From: Verrucomicrobia bacterium IMCC26134
GTDB taxonomy: Bacteria > Verrucomicrobiota > Verrucomicrobiia > Opitutales > Opitutaceae
Direction: 5' to 3'
Length of the DNA: 64,000 bases
Assembly (NCBI GenBank): GCA_000972765.1
Contig: CP011265.1
Location: 62,001-126,000, forward strand
Shown in pieces: positions 8,816-19,041 of this stretch (within the stretch, counting starts at the first letter, position 1; every line of letters begins with the position of its first letter). The position numbers and the translations under genes were made by a program. The notes under the pieces are model-generated. The model was given only the letters and a program-made list of their open reading frames with translations, was not told the DNA's origin and did not search any database.

Positions 8816-9391
8816 ATGAGCCAACCCGACACCAACGAACCTTTGCCTGTGAACCCGGAGACCTCCGCCGCCCCTTCCGCGAACGAGCCCGCCGAGGCCG
8901 CACCCGTTCAGGAAGCAGCGCTCGAGGCCTCGCTCGCCGCCGCCCGCAAGGAAGCGGCCGACAACTACGACCGCTACCTGCGCTCCGTCGCCGATCTGGA
9001 AAACTACCGCAAGCGGGCCATCCGCGATCGTGAGGACGCCACCCACCGCTCCGTCACCCGCGTCCTGGAGGACCTCATCCCCGTGCTCGACACGCTTGAA
9101 CAGGGCCTCGCCGCCGCCAAGGCCCCCAACGCCGACCTGAAAACCCTCGCGAGCGGCATGGAGATGCTGGGCGTAAAACTCAAGGGCGCCCTGGCCGGCC
9201 ACGGCCTCACCGAGATCAGCCCGCTCGGCAAACCCTTCGACCCCAATCTGCACGAAGCCATCAGCCAGCAGCCCAGTTCGAACGTCCCGGCCGACTCCGT
9301 CGCCACCGTCGTGCGCACCGGCTACTCCCTCAACGGCCGTCTCGTGCGCGCCGCCAGCGTCGTCGTCTCCACCGGCGCCCCGGTCGTCTGA
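8816..9391 (+). CDS. grpE: Nucleotide exchange factor GrpE
   Basis: 191 residues: an acidic, Ala/Pro-rich disordered N-terminus, a long coiled coil (EAALEASLAAARKEAADNYD), the signature RSVADLENYRKRAIRDRED, and the C-terminal beta wing (GLTEISPLGKPFDPNLHEA, then VVRTGYSLNGRLVRAASVVV). It releases ADP from DnaK. It lies 43 bases before dnaJ, but neither dnaK nor hrcA is in the window. A candidate promoter TTGCGC (8774) - 17 - TGTAGA (8797) would give a very short leader; no CIRCE inverted repeat is visible. Confidence 0.95.
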   Translation: MSQPDTNEPLPVNPETSAAPSANEPAEAAPVQEAALEASLAAARKEAADNYDRYLRSVADLENYRKRAIRDREDATHRSVTRVLEDLIPVLDTLEQGLAAAKAPNADLKTLASGMEMLGVKLKGALAGHGLTEISPLGKPFDPNLHEAISQQPSSNVPADSVATVVRTGYSLNGRLVRAASVVVSTGAPVV

Positions 9392-9434
9392 GGCCGCCCG
9401 ACCGCGCATCCATTTAAATTACACATAAAAAGTC

Positions 9435-10613
9435 ATGGCCAACGAGGATTACTACACGCTGCTCGGGGTGGAAAAAGCCGCGAACGAGGAAGAATTGAAA
9501 AAAGCCTACCGCAAAAAAGCGGTGCAATTTCACCCCGATAAAAATCCCGGCAACAAAGAGGCCGAGGAGATGTTCAAGCGCGTCTCCGAGGCCTACGAGG
9601 TTTTGAAGGATCCGCAGAAGCGCGCCGCCTACGATCGTTACGGCCACGCCGCCTTCACCCAGAACGGCGGCGCCGGCCCGCGCGGCCCCGGCGGCATGGC
9701 TGGCGGCGGCGCCGGCGGCTTCCATGATCCCTTTGACATATTCCGCGAGGTCTTCAGCCAGCAGGGCGGCGGCGGGGGCGGCGGAGGGGGCATTTTTGAC
9801 GAGATGTTTGGCGGCGGCGGCGGCGGACGCGGTGGGGACCGCGACGGGGCCGACCTGCGCTACGACCTCGAGATCACCCTCGAAGACGCCGCGCGCGGGG
9901 TGGAGAAGGAGATTTCCTTCCGCCGGATGCAGACGTGCGAGCGTTGCGAAGGCTCCGCCGCCGAGCCCGGCTCCAAGAAGGTCGTGTGCCCGACCTGTCG
10001 TGGCGCCGGCCAGGTCCGCCGCAGCGGCGGCATCATCACCTTTACCCAGACCTGCCCGACCTGCGGCGGCGCGGGCCAGAAGATCGAAAAGCCCTGCACC
10101 GCCTGTCGTGGCGAGGGGCGCGCGCCGAAGGCCGCCAAGGTCACCGTCCGCATCCCCCCGGGCGTCGAGACCGGCACGCGTTTGCGTTCCAGCGGCAATG
10201 GCGAATCCGGCAAGGCCGGCGGCCAGACCGGCGACCTCTACATCGTGCTCAGCGTGAAGGATCACGAGCTCTTCGAACGCCAGGAAGACGATCTGTTCTG
10301 CGAGATACCGATCAAGTTTACCCTCGCCGTCCTCGGCGGCACGCTCGAGGTGCCCACGCTCTCCGGAAAGGCCTCGCTCAAGGTGCCCGCCGGCACGCAG
10401 AGCGGCACCACTTTCCGCCTGCGCGGCAAGGGCATGCCCTCGCTGCGTTCCCGCGGCGTGCAGGGCGATCAACTCGTGCGCGTGCAGGTCGAGGTGCCGC
10501 AGAGCCTCTCCTCCGAGCAACGCAAGATCATCGAGGAATTCGCCCGGGTGAGCGGCGACGCCGAGAATCCGACCTCCAAGGGGTTCTTCGAGAAGGCGAA
10601 GAAGTTCTTCTAA
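9435..10613 (+). CDS. dnaJ: Chaperone DnaJ
   Basis: 392 residues with the full type I layout. J domain at 1-70 ([13 protein letters not shown] at 33-35), a Gly-rich stretch of runs of G at about 80-140, a zinc domain at about 168-245 with four CXXCXGXG-type motifs ([32 protein letters not shown]), and the C-terminal substrate domains. The first motif has Ser-Ala instead of the usual final Gly. It stimulates DnaK ATPase and delivers unfolded clients. It sits directly after grpE and 17 bases before purN, so the three are probably co-transcribed. Confidence 0.96.
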   Translation: MANEDYYTLLGVEKAANEEELKKAYRKKAVQFHPDKNPGNKEAEEMFKRVSEAYEVLKDPQKRAAYDRYGHAAFTQNGGAGPRGPGGMAGGGAGGFHDPFDIFREVFSQQGGGGGGGGGIFDEMFGGGGGGRGGDRDGADLRYDLEITLEDAARGVEKEISFRRMQTCERCEGSAAEPGSKKVVCPTCRGAGQVRRSGGIITFTQTCPTCGGAGQKIEKPCTACRGEGRAPKAAKVTVRIPPGVETGTRLRSSGNGESGKAGGQTGDLYIVLSVKDHELFERQEDDLFCEIPIKFTLAVLGGTLEVPTLSGKASLKVPAGTQSGTTFRLRGKGMPSLRSRGVQGDQLVRVQVEVPQSLSSEQRKIIEEFARVSGDAENPTSKGFFEKAKKFF

Positions 10614-10630
10614 ACCCCGCCGCCTGACCC

Positions 10631-11209
10631 ATGCGCGTCGTCATCCTCGGTTCCGGTCGCGGCTCCAATGCCGAGGCGCTCTGCATCGCTCAACAAGAGG
10701 GCGGTCTCGGGCGCGCCCGCATCGTGGCCATCTTCACCGACCGACCCGAGGCCGGCATTCTGGCGCTCGGCCCGCGCTTCGACATCGATGCGCGTTACCT
10801 CGACCCCGCGCCCTTCAAAACCAAGCTCGAGGGCGAGGGTGAGCGCCGCTACCTCGAGGCCGTCGCGGCCTGCGCGCCCGATCTCGTCGTGCTGGCGGGT
10901 TTCATGCGCGTGGTGAAGCCGGGGTTCCTCGCCGCCTTCGCGGGCAAGGTCATCAACCTGCACCCGAGTTTGCTGCCCAGTTTTCCCGGTCTCGACGGCA
11001 TCGGCCAGGCCTTCCGCCACGGGGTGAAATACACCGGCTGCACCGTCCATCACGTGACGCCCGAGATCGACGCCGGACGCATCATCGACCAGACGGTGGT
11101 GCGTATCGAGGAGGACGATACGCTGGAAACCCTCGCCGCAAAGATCCACGCCGCCGAGCACCGCCTGCTGGTCGGGGTCGTGGCCCGGCTCAGCCAGGAA
11201 TACGTTTGA
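10631..11209 (+). CDS. purN: Phosphoribosylglycinamide formyltransferase (GART)
   Basis: 192 residues. The N-terminal MRVVILGSGRGSNAEAL is the phosphate-binding loop. The catalytic set is present: Asn and His in VINLHPSLLPSFPGLDG and Asp in VTPEIDAGRII. It transfers a formyl group from 10-formyl-tetrahydrofolate to GAR in step 3 of purine synthesis. It starts 17 bases after dnaJ. Other purine genes (purC, purE, purK) lie elsewhere in the window, so the pathway is scattered. Confidence 0.94.
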   Translation: MRVVILGSGRGSNAEALCIAQQEGGLGRARIVAIFTDRPEAGILALGPRFDIDARYLDPAPFKTKLEGEGERRYLEAVAACAPDLVVLAGFMRVVKPGFLAAFAGKVINLHPSLLPSFPGLDGIGQAFRHGVKYTGCTVHHVTPEIDAGRIIDQTVVRIEEDDTLETLAAKIHAAEHRLLVGVVARLSQEYV

Positions 11210-11276
11210 CGCAGTTTGCGGCAAACGACGCTTGCGGGCGCGTCGGCTCGGGTAGAAAATGAGAACTCTTAAGGAT

Positions 11277-12224
11277 ATGAAAACCAAAGTCTTCGTCGAT
11301 GGGCAGGAGGGCACCACGGGGCTCCAGATTTTTGACCGCCTTGCCGCGCGGGCGGACATCGAGGTCATCCAGATCGATCCTGCCAAACGCAAAGACACCG
11401 CCGCCCGCGCCGCCTGCCTGAATGCAGCCGACGTCGCCTTCCTTTGCCTGCCCGATGCCGCCGCGCAGGAGTCCGCCGCCCTCGTCACCAATTCGCGCAC
11501 CTGCATCATCGACGCCTCGACCGCCCACCGGGTGGCGGCGGGCTGGGTCTACGGCGTGCCTGAACTCGCCCCCGCCTACCGCGCCGCGATTCGCGCCAGC
11601 AAACGCATCGCCAACCCCGGCTGCCACGCCACCGCCTTTGCCCTCGCGCTGCGTCCGCTGGTCCAGCGCGGCCTGGTGCCGGCGGATTACCCGCTCTCCT
11701 GCTTCTCCATCACCGGTTACAGCGGCGGCGGCAAGAAGATGATCGCCGACTACGAGCAGAACCCGCCGGACAAACTCAAGAGCCCGCGCCCTTACGCCCT
11801 CGCGCTCATGCACAAGCATCTCCCCGAGATGCGCGTCCACACCGGGCTGGCCACGCCGCCGATTTTCAACCCCATCGTCGCCGCGTTTTATCAAGGCCTC
11901 GCCATCACGGTGCCGCTGCCCCTGCAGCACCTGCCCGCTTCGCCGACTCCGGCCGCCTTGCACCATGCCTTGAGCGAGACCTACGCCGGCGAGCGCTTCG
12001 TGCGCGTGCTGCCCTTCGGTGACGAGAGCGTGCTCGATGGCGGGTTTTACGATGTGCAGGCCTGCAACGGCACCAACCGCTGCGACCTCGCCGTCTTCGG
12101 CCACGACGAACAAGCCGTCGTGATGGCGCGCCTCGACAACCTCGGCAAGGGCGCCTCGGGCGCCGCCATCCAGTGCATGAACCTGCACCTCGGTCTCGAC
12201 GAAGGACTCGGCCTCGTGGCCTGA
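11277..12224 (+). CDS. argC: N-acetyl-gamma-glutamyl-phosphate reductase, type 2
   Basis: 315 residues from the ATG at 11277, chosen because [15 protein letters not shown] aligns with the usual N-terminus of the short (type 2) ArgC family; an in-frame ATG at 11259 adds six residues. The NAD(P) loop is [10 protein letters not shown], the active-site cysteine is in [11 protein letters not shown], and the DASTAHRV and YGVPEL segments are typical. It reduces N-acetylglutamyl-phosphate to the semialdehyde in arginine synthesis. No other arg gene is nearby. Confidence 0.93.
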   Translation: MKTKVFVDGQEGTTGLQIFDRLAARADIEVIQIDPAKRKDTAARAACLNAADVAFLCLPDAAAQESAALVTNSRTCIIDASTAHRVAAGWVYGVPELAPAYRAAIRASKRIANPGCHATAFALALRPLVQRGLVPADYPLSCFSITGYSGGGKKMIADYEQNPPDKLKSPRPYALALMHKHLPEMRVHTGLATPPIFNPIVAAFYQGLAITVPLPLQHLPASPTPAALHHALSETYAGERFVRVLPFGDESVLDGGFYDVQACNGTNRCDLAVFGHDEQAVVMARLDNLGKGASGAAIQCMNLHLGLDEGLGLVA

Positions 12225-12230
12225 GCTAGC

Positions 12231-12286
12231 CAGTCTGATCAATCAGATCAGGCAGATTCGACTGATCAGGCTGAGCAGACCGATCA
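12231..12286. repeat. Degenerate GATCA-rich intergenic repeat
   Basis: The argC-prmA gap holds four GATCA cores (12237, 12246, 12264 and 12282) in 56 bases, including the inverted pair CTGATC / GATCAG around an AATCA loop and a repeated GATCAGGC. It has no T tract, so it is not an ordinary terminator. Confidence 0.4.
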
Positions 12287-12299
12287 TTCCCCCCCCTTT

Positions 12300-13175
12300 A
12301 TGCACCTCTTTGAACTGAAAGTTGAAATCGCCCCTGTCGCCGTCGATGCCGTGGACGAACTGATGCAGGAGCTCGGCGTCGAAGGCTGGAGCCTGCTTCA
12401 GGACGTCATCATCAACCGCGCCTGGATCGTCGGCATCTTTACCTCCGCCGAGGAAGCCCGCGCCCGCTGGTCGGAGCTCACGGCGCTCCTGCCCGCTGAA
12501 GCCGCCGCCGCCCCGGCGGTCGAGCGCGCGCTGGGCGACCAGGATTGGCGCGACAGCTACAAGGCCCACTTCAAGGCCTGGCGTTGCGGCCGCCTGCACT
12601 GGGTGCCGGTGTGGGAGCGCGCCACGCACGTCCTCGGTGAAGGCGAGTCGGCGATCTGGCTCGATCCCGGCCTGGCCTTCGGCACGGGCAACCACGAGAC
12701 GACCCGCCTGTGCGTGGAGCGGCTCGTCGCCCGCGCGGAAGCGAAGGGCACGGCCGGCCGGGTGATCGACGCCGGGTGCGGTTCCGGGATCCTCGCGCTC
12801 TCGGCGGTGCGGCTTGGCTGGCGTGACGTGGCGGGTTTTGACAACGACGCCGAGGCGGTGCGGGTGAGCGAGGAAAACGCCGTGTTGAACGACCTCGCGG
12901 GCGTGGTGCGGTTTGCGACCGCCGATCTTGTCACCGGCCTGCCGGCCGGCACCCAGGCCGAAGTGGTGCTCGCGAACATCCAGGCCGACGTGCTGATGCG
13001 CTTTGTGCCGCAGTTGGTCGGTGCGGTGGCACCGGGCGGTTTGCTGGTCTTGAGTGGCATCCTCGCCCATGAGAACGCCCAGGTGCGGGCCGCTTTCGCG
13101 CCGGCCACGGCCGGCTGGCAGGTGGAGCACCGTGAGATGGGCGAGTGGAGCGACGTCGCCCTGAGCCGGCCTTAA
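12300..13175 (+). CDS. prmA: Ribosomal protein L11 methyltransferase
   Basis: 291 residues. The N-terminal part ([21 protein letters not shown]) is the L11-recognition domain. The SAM-binding Rossmann core has [30 protein letters not shown] (motif I) and [11 protein letters not shown] (the NI catalytic-type motif). It trimethylates L11 on the large ribosomal subunit. It is preceded by a C-rich tract (CCCCCCC) just before the ATG and no clear Shine-Dalgarno. Confidence 0.93.
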   Translation: MHLFELKVEIAPVAVDAVDELMQELGVEGWSLLQDVIINRAWIVGIFTSAEEARARWSELTALLPAEAAAAPAVERALGDQDWRDSYKAHFKAWRCGRLHWVPVWERATHVLGEGESAIWLDPGLAFGTGNHETTRLCVERLVARAEAKGTAGRVIDAGCGSGILALSAVRLGWRDVAGFDNDAEAVRVSEENAVLNDLAGVVRFATADLVTGLPAGTQAEVVLANIQADVLMRFVPQLVGAVAPGGLLVLSGILAHENAQVRAAFAPATAGWQVEHREMGEWSDVALSRP

Positions 13176-13341
13176 ACCTGGAAAGGGCACCTGGATCGGG
13201 TTGTCTCGCACAACCTGTTGGCCGTCGGCCGCTCGCGTCACCCCCTCGAGGCACCAGCCAGGTGAACCTTGGGATTCCCCGAGCGCCATCCGACTCAACC
13301 TCTTGCGCGACACTCCGCCGCCCGACTGACCTTTCTAGGTT

Positions 13342-13381
13342 AAAAAACGAAAAAGGGGGCGCCGTTCGTCGGACGCCCCCT
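13342..13381 (-). terminator. Intrinsic terminator for accBC
   Basis: Read on the minus strand: GGGGGCG/CGCCCCC-based stem (13355-13380) with a short loop, followed by TTTTTCGTTTTTT. It lies 23 bases past the accC stop. Confidence 0.88.
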
Positions 13382-13403
13382 CTCCTCTGTTAGAGGGCCT
13401 GAA

Positions 13404-14786
<1,383 letters not shown>

Positions 14787-14804
14787 GGTATTTTAAAATA
14801 AGTT

Positions 14805-14876
14805 AACCACTGATAAACACTTATGGGCACTGCCAAGGAGACCTCGACCCGTGTGGACAAGCGCTTGTCAGTGGTT
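14805..14876. other. Inverted repeats in the accB-accC gap
   Basis: AACCACTGA (14805-14813) pairs with TCAGTGGTT (14868-14876), and GACAAGCGCTTGTC at 14856-14869 is a perfect 14-base palindrome. The left part reads as degenerate repeats of CACTGATAAA / CACTTATGGG / CACTG. It could be an mRNA fold between the two cistrons or a decayed intergenic repeat. Confidence 0.5.
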
Positions 14877-14892
14877 GAAGGGTTTGCTTAAC

Positions 14893-15393
14893 TTAGCCTT
14901 GTTTGACCTTGAAGAGTTTTTGGCCGTATTCGACGGGCTGGCCGTTTTCGATCAGGATCTCGAGAACGGTGCCTTTCACCTCGGACTGGATCTCGTTCAT
15001 GATCTTCATCGCCTCGATGATGCAGACCACGCTGGTTTCGGTGATCTTGGTGCCTATGTCGGCGAACGATTTGCTCTCCGGGGAGGGTGAGCGATAGAAA
15101 GTGCCGACCATGGGCGACTTTACGTAGATGATGCTGGCGTCGTCCGCAGCCGGGGCGGCCGGGGCGGGCGCAGCAACGGGGGCGGCAGCCTGGGCGGCGG
15201 GGGCCGGCGCTTGGGCCTGGTAGGCCGCGAAGGGATTGTTGGATCCGCCGTAGGAGCCACCGGAGCTGACTACGGGAAGTCCGTTGGAGCCGCGACGGAT
15301 CTTGAGCTTAAAACCCTCCTCCTCGACCGCGAATTCGGTCAGGTCGGAGCGTTTCATGAGATCGATGACGAGTTTGATTTGTTTTAGGTCCAA
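14893..15393 (-). CDS. accB: Acetyl-CoA carboxylase, biotin carboxyl carrier protein
   Basis: 166 residues. The start is a TTG (MDLKQIKLVIDLMKRSDLTEF matches the family N-terminus) with AAGG 8 bases upstream on the minus strand as ribosome site. An Ala/Pro-rich linker (residues about 50-85) leads to the biotinyl domain, with YVKSPMVGTFYRSPSP and the biotinylated Lys in IEAMKIMNEI (Ile where MM is commonest). It carries CO2 between AccC and the carboxyltransferase. First gene of accB-accC. Confidence 0.95.
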   Translation of the reverse strand: MDLKQIKLVIDLMKRSDLTEFAVEEEGFKLKIRRGSNGLPVVSSGGSYGGSNNPFAAYQAQAPAPAAQAAAPVAAPAPAAPAADDASIIYVKSPMVGTFYRSPSPESKSFADIGTKITETSVVCIIEAMKIMNEIQSEVKGTVLEILIENGQPVEYGQKLFKVKQG

Positions 15394-15733
15394 AGTATAG
15401 GCCTTGGTTAAGGTGAATCGGAACGGCTTTAGACCGTTCAGAATGGCATGTGTTCAATCACGTGACGATTTGAAGGCAAACATCAATTTTGGGCCTAAAA
15501 TCTGGTGGATTTTGCGGGAAACGGGCCTGAATCCGAGCGGAATTCAGGGTTTTCAAGAGGGGGATGATTATGGAAATAGCCTTACTCGGGGATCGGAGTT
15601 CCCCCGGAAAACCGATGAAAATCGCAAAAAAGATGCCCCGGAATGCAGAAAAACGCCCCCTAATCCATAAATCAGGATATTTTCCATCCAGTGACGCCAG
15701 GTCGGGGTCTAGCCTCCCCCGAACTGGGCCCGG
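15394..15733. other. Non-coding gap upstream of accB with two hairpins
   Basis: 340 bases between the accB start and the end of the oxidoreductase gene, both on the minus strand. An 88-codon plus-strand frame here has no family features. Two folds stand out: CCTGAAT-CCG-AG-CGG-A-ATTCAGG at 15526-15548, followed on the plus strand by GTTTTC, and CCAGgTCGGGG / CCCCGAaCTGG at 15697-15727, close to the oxidoreductase stop and possibly its terminator although no T tract follows on the minus strand. The accB promoter should lie here; I could not fix it. Confidence 0.5.
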
Positions 15734-16849
15734 CTAGATCTTGACCGGCCGGCCGGTGGCGTCGGATTCAAAGCAGGCGTCAAGCACGCGCTGGATTTCG
15801 GAACCCCGGGCGAAGTCGGGCTGGCCGGCAAGGCCGGTGCGGATCGCGGTGATGAAGCGGTGGTGGTTGTTTGGGGTGGGGCGGGCTTTGACGTCCTGCC
15901 ACTTGGCGGTGGCGGTATCGGCGCCGATGCAGGCCCGATAGGTGTCGGTGCCTGTATCGGAATCGAAACTGAAGGCGCCCTTGGTGCCATGAAGTTTGAG
16001 GGCAAGGCGGTTGGGGTGGCCGGTGGCCCAGCGCGTGGTGTGGATGGTGCCAAGGGCGCCGTTGGCGAATTCGACGTTGAGCACGGCGGAGTCGTTGGCA
16101 TCAAGGAGGTAGTCTCCGATGCGATTCTTCGGGGCCTTGGAAAAGGTTTTGAGCTGGCAGAAGACCTTCTTGATCGGGCCGGCGGGGAAGGTGGCGAAGT
16201 CAACGATGTGAACGCCGACGTCGCCGAGCACGCCCTTGGAACCGTGTTTGCTGGAAAGGCGCCAAAGCCAGCCCGGGCTGGTGCGCCAGTCTCCCCAGAT
16301 GGGGGCGGTGAGCCAGGTTTGAAGGTAACTTGCCTCGACGTGGCGGAGCTCGCCGATCTCTCCGGCCTGGACACGGGTGGCGATAGCCTGGAGCCCCGAC
16401 CAGTCCCGGTAGGAGAAGTTCACCATCGCAATGGTGCCGGCCTTGTGGGCGGCGGCGACCATGCGTTTGGTCTCGGCGTGGTTCAGGCCGAGGGGTTTTT
16501 CGCAAAGGACGTGCTTGCCGGCTTTCAGGGCCTGGATGGAGAGCGCGGCGTGGAAGGCATCGGGGGTGACGTTCGAGATCGCATCGCACGGGCACTCGCG
16601 GAGCAGTTTCGCGAAGTCGGTGTAGGCTCCGGCGCTAGGAATGCCCTGTTTGGCGCAGAAGGCCTCGACGCGGGCCCGGTCCACATCGCAACCGGCGACG
16701 AGTTGAACGCCTGGAATCTGCGCATAGAGCTCGGCGTGGCGGTTGGCCATGCCGCCGGTGCCCAGGATGGCTACGCGCACCGGTTTGGGGGCGGACTTGG
16801 CGGGCTTGGCTTTGGTGGATTTGGTGGATTTGGGCTTTGCGGAAGGCAT
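15734..16849 (-). CDS. Gfo/Idh/MocA family oxidoreductase
   Basis: 371 residues. A Lys/Pro/Ser-rich N-terminal tail (residues 1-23) precedes the NAD(P) Rossmann fold VRVAILGTGGMANRHAELY. The signature CEKPLGLNHAETKRMV gives the substrate-proximal Lys, and the C-terminal alpha/beta domain follows (GSKGVLGDVGVHIVDFATF). These enzymes oxidise or reduce sugars, inositols or amino sugars; the substrate is not readable. It begins 17 bases after the ThuA-like gene, so the two form an operon probably used for sugar breakdown. Confidence 0.9.
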   Translation of the reverse strand: MPSAKPKSTKSTKAKPAKSAPKPVRVAILGTGGMANRHAELYAQIPGVQLVAGCDVDRARVEAFCAKQGIPSAGAYTDFAKLLRECPCDAISNVTPDAFHAALSIQALKAGKHVLCEKPLGLNHAETKRMVAAAHKAGTIAMVNFSYRDWSGLQAIATRVQAGEIGELRHVEASYLQTWLTAPIWGDWRTSPGWLWRLSSKHGSKGVLGDVGVHIVDFATFPAGPIKKVFCQLKTFSKAPKNRIGDYLLDANDSAVLNVEFANGALGTIHTTRWATGHPNRLALKLHGTKGAFSFDSDTGTDTYRACIGADTATAKWQDVKARPTPNNHHRFITAIRTGLAGQPDFARGSEIQRVLDACFESDATGRPVKI

Positions 16850-16866
16850 GGCGGGGTCGGGCGGAC

Positions 16867-17646
16867 TTACTTATGGCCTGTATTGGAGCGCGCGTTTGCC
16901 TCGGGGTCGACCGGCAGGGGTTCGAGGGCTTTGGCGTTGAGGCAGGTGTCCTTGATGCGGAGACCGGAGAAGGCCCAGCGGACGCCGTTGGCGATCACGA
17001 GCTGGACCTGCGGGTGGTGGTAGGTCGGGTAGGTCTCGTGGCCGGGGCGGAAGTAGAAAATATTGCCATTTCCTCGCCGCCAGGTGGCGCCGGAGCGGAA
17101 GACCTCGCCGCCGGTGAACCAGGAAATGAAAATCAACTCGTCGGGAGTCGGGATGCCGAACGGTTCGCCATACATTTCCTCGGCGGGGATCTCGAAATAG
17201 GGGCCGATGCCCTGGACGATGGGGTGGGCGGGATTGACGACCCAGAGGCGCTCCTTGTCGGTGGCCTCGCGCCAGGTGAGCGAGCAGGTGTCGCCCATGA
17301 GGGCTTTGAAAATCTTGGAGTAGTGGCCGCTGTGGAGGACGATGAGCCCCATGCCCTCAAGCACGCGGGTGCGGACCTTGGCTACGATGGCATCGGAGAC
17401 CTCCCCGTGGGCCATGTGGCCCCACCAGGTGAGCACGTCGGTCTGGTCGAGAACCTCGTCGGTGAGGCCGTGGTCGGGCTCGTCCAGCGTGGCGGTTCGC
17501 ACGGCAAGGTCGGCGTGTTTGCCGAGGGCCTCGGCGATGGTCTGATGCATACCCTGCGGGTAGTGGGCGGCGACCTTGGGATTCTTTTTTTCGTGGCGGA
17601 ACTCGCTCCAGACGGTGACGCGGATGATGGGTTTGGCGGGGGGCAT
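16867..17646 (-). CDS. ThuA-like domain protein (trehalose/sugar utilisation)
   Basis: 259 residues of class I glutamine-amidotransferase-like ThuA fold: [13 protein letters not shown] at the start, [28 protein letters not shown], then [17 protein letters not shown] and a C-terminal [19 protein letters not shown]. ThuA proteins occur with sugar dehydrogenases and are linked to trehalose and related disaccharide catabolism (family knowledge). The Gfo/Idh/MocA gene follows at 17 bases. No signal peptide. Confidence 0.88.
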   Translation of the reverse strand: MPPAKPIIRVTVWSEFRHEKKNPKVAAHYPQGMHQTIAEALGKHADLAVRTATLDEPDHGLTDEVLDQTDVLTWWGHMAHGEVSDAIVAKVRTRVLEGMGLIVLHSGHYSKIFKALMGDTCSLTWREATDKERLWVVNPAHPIVQGIGPYFEIPAEEMYGEPFGIPTPDELIFISWFTGGEVFRSGATWRRGNGNIFYFRPGHETYPTYHHPQVQLVIANGVRWAFSGLRIKDTCLNAKALEPLPVDPEANARSNTGHK

Positions 17647-17802
17647 GGGGTTTGACGGAATAGGGACTGAACGAATGGCTCAAGCGACGCGCCAAGCCAT
17701 GATATTGAAGAGACCTTGGCAACGCCAAGGGTGAAGGAATCGGTGTCGCGCCACCCGAACGACCGGCGCGGGTAATGGAAGCCGCTTTCGGTTCGATCAA
17801 GC

Positions 17803-17819
17803 GTCAATCATTGATTGAC
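17803..17819. promoter_or_regulatory. Perfect 17-bp palindrome, candidate operator
   Basis: GTCAATCA-T-TGATTGAC has 8-base arms without a mismatch. It lies 33 bases before the ATG at 17853 of a small HTH protein and in the gap from the divergent ThuA operon. This is the position and form expected for an autoregulatory operator. Function is inferred. Confidence 0.5.
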
Positions 17820-17852
17820 TGGTGGTCTGGGGGTGTTTGGGTCGTCGGCACT

Positions 17853-18248
17853 ATGTCTATGCCTCCGGTCGGAATGGGTAAGGATGGGGTTTTTCCTGCA
17901 AGGGTGGGCGGGATTGTCGAGACACTGATCGAAGCTTCACGGGAGAACGCGGCGGCCAAGGCCAAGGGGCCGGCCAAGTCAAAGCGGGGACAAGTCCGGG
18001 GGGCGAGCCACGCGGCGGACGGTGCGCTGTGGCGGGCATTGAGCGCGCGGGTGGCTCCCTTGCTGGCCCAACGCGGGGCACAGGCGAAGCTTGGGCGGGA
18101 GCTCGGCGTCTCGCGGCAGCAGATTTATGCCTATTTCAAGGGACGCACGGCCGCGCCGGATGCGGAGCGTGTGTTGCGACTGATCGTCTGGCTGGCACTC
18201 GCCGAGTCCGAGGTGGCGGATAAGGCGAAGGCGGGTGAGAAGGGCTGA
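17853..18248 (+). CDS. Small helix-turn-helix DNA-binding protein
   Basis: 131 residues from the ATG at 17853. A longer in-frame start at 17775 would place the palindrome inside the gene and adds an unlikely Trp-rich leader. The N-terminal half is Lys/Ala-rich and unstructured. The C-terminal half has a Cro/C1-type HTH: LLAQRGAQAKLGRELGVSR then QQIYAYFKGRTAAPDAERV, the recognition helix being SRQQIYAYFKG. It is likely a repressor or small regulator. It is divergent from the ThuA operon, which it may control. Confidence 0.72.
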   Translation: MSMPPVGMGKDGVFPARVGGIVETLIEASRENAAAKAKGPAKSKRGQVRGASHAADGALWRALSARVAPLLAQRGAQAKLGRELGVSRQQIYAYFKGRTAAPDAERVLRLIVWLALAESEVADKAKAGEKG

Positions 18249-18336
18249 GCCAAGCCGCGCAAGAAGCACCGGGCACCAAGGTCTGAAAGGTCGCCGGGGA
18301 AACACGGAACCCTTACCCGTTGACGCTACGGAAGTG

Positions 18337-18357
18337 AACGAAGGGCTGCCCTTCGTT
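18337..18357. terminator. Hairpin between convergent genes
   Basis: AACGAAGGG-CTG-CCCTTCGTT, a perfect 9-bp stem with a 3-base loop, between the ends of the HTH gene (+) and the membrane protein gene (-). There is no T tract on either side, so it may be a bidirectional stabiliser rather than a true intrinsic terminator. Confidence 0.45.
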
Positions 18358-18434
18358 GGTGAAGCGACGGCGAGGGGCGCGTTGCGTCAGGCTTAGCGGA
18401 CCGGCGACGCGCGCGTGTCTCGCGGCCGCGGGGT

Positions 18435-18983
18435 TTACGCAGCGGCCTGGTCCGCAGCTGCGGGAGAAGCGGGCTTGGGCGTGTTGCCGCGGATAAGGCC
18501 TTCGAGTCCGCGGCCGAGGCGGGGTTTGCCGGCGGCGGAGGGGATGGTATCGGAGTCGATGGCGCGGACCGAGGGGTTTTCGGCCACGGCGAGCAGGATC
18601 TCGGCGCGGCGTTTGTCGTCCAGGGCGGCGAGGGCTTCGGTGAGTTTCGTGGTGAAAGAGGGGAGGGCGGCGGCGAGGCGCGCATCAACGGCCGAAGCGA
18701 CGTGGGCCGCGAGCGCGTCCGGGTTGACCACGGGGGAAGGGGCGGGCACCGGGGCCGCGTTGAGAGGGGTGGCACGGGTGTGGCGTTGCACGTAAGCGAG
18801 CGCGAAGGGCAGGGCGGCGCAAGCCCCGGCGGCTGCGGTGCAGGCACCGATACAGATCAGCTCGAGGGCATCGAGTTTGGTCGCGGTTACTCTCACGATG
18901 TAGGCCGCGGCGGCGGCAAAAAGACCGGCGGCGATGAGAAAAGGGATTTTGGATACGGACGATAACGGTGCGGAGGAGTGCAT
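18435..18983 (-). CDS. Membrane protein with ParB-like LGRGL motif, unknown function
   Basis: 182 residues from the ATG on the minus strand at 18983; a 75-codon upstream extension is Pro-rich and overlaps uvrC, so it is not used. Two hydrophobic segments, IPFLIAAGLFAAAAAYIV and LICIGACTAAAGACAALPFA, are followed by a charged cytoplasmic-like region with a helical stretch (LAAHVASAVDARLAAALPS; KLTEALAALDDKRRAEILLA). Near the end is KPRLGRGLEGLIRG, strikingly like the N-terminal ParA-contact motif of chromosomal ParB. It begins 58 bases after uvrC. I do not know the family. Confidence 0.72.
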   Translation of the reverse strand: MHSSAPLSSVSKIPFLIAAGLFAAAAAYIVRVTATKLDALELICIGACTAAAGACAALPFALAYVQRHTRATPLNAAPVPAPSPVVNPDALAAHVASAVDARLAAALPSFTTKLTEALAALDDKRRAEILLAVAENPSVRAIDSDTIPSAAGKPRLGRGLEGLIRGNTPKPASPAAADQAAA

Positions 18984-19041
18984 GCGGCGGGGCGCGCGCG
19001 AGGCGGGCCGTAGGTGTTGGTGGGGCGGGCGGGACGCGGGC

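Noticed and set aside
15404-15670. 88-codon plus-strand gene upstream of accB
   Set aside because: No ribosome site, no family features, and it covers the region where the accB promoter must lie.
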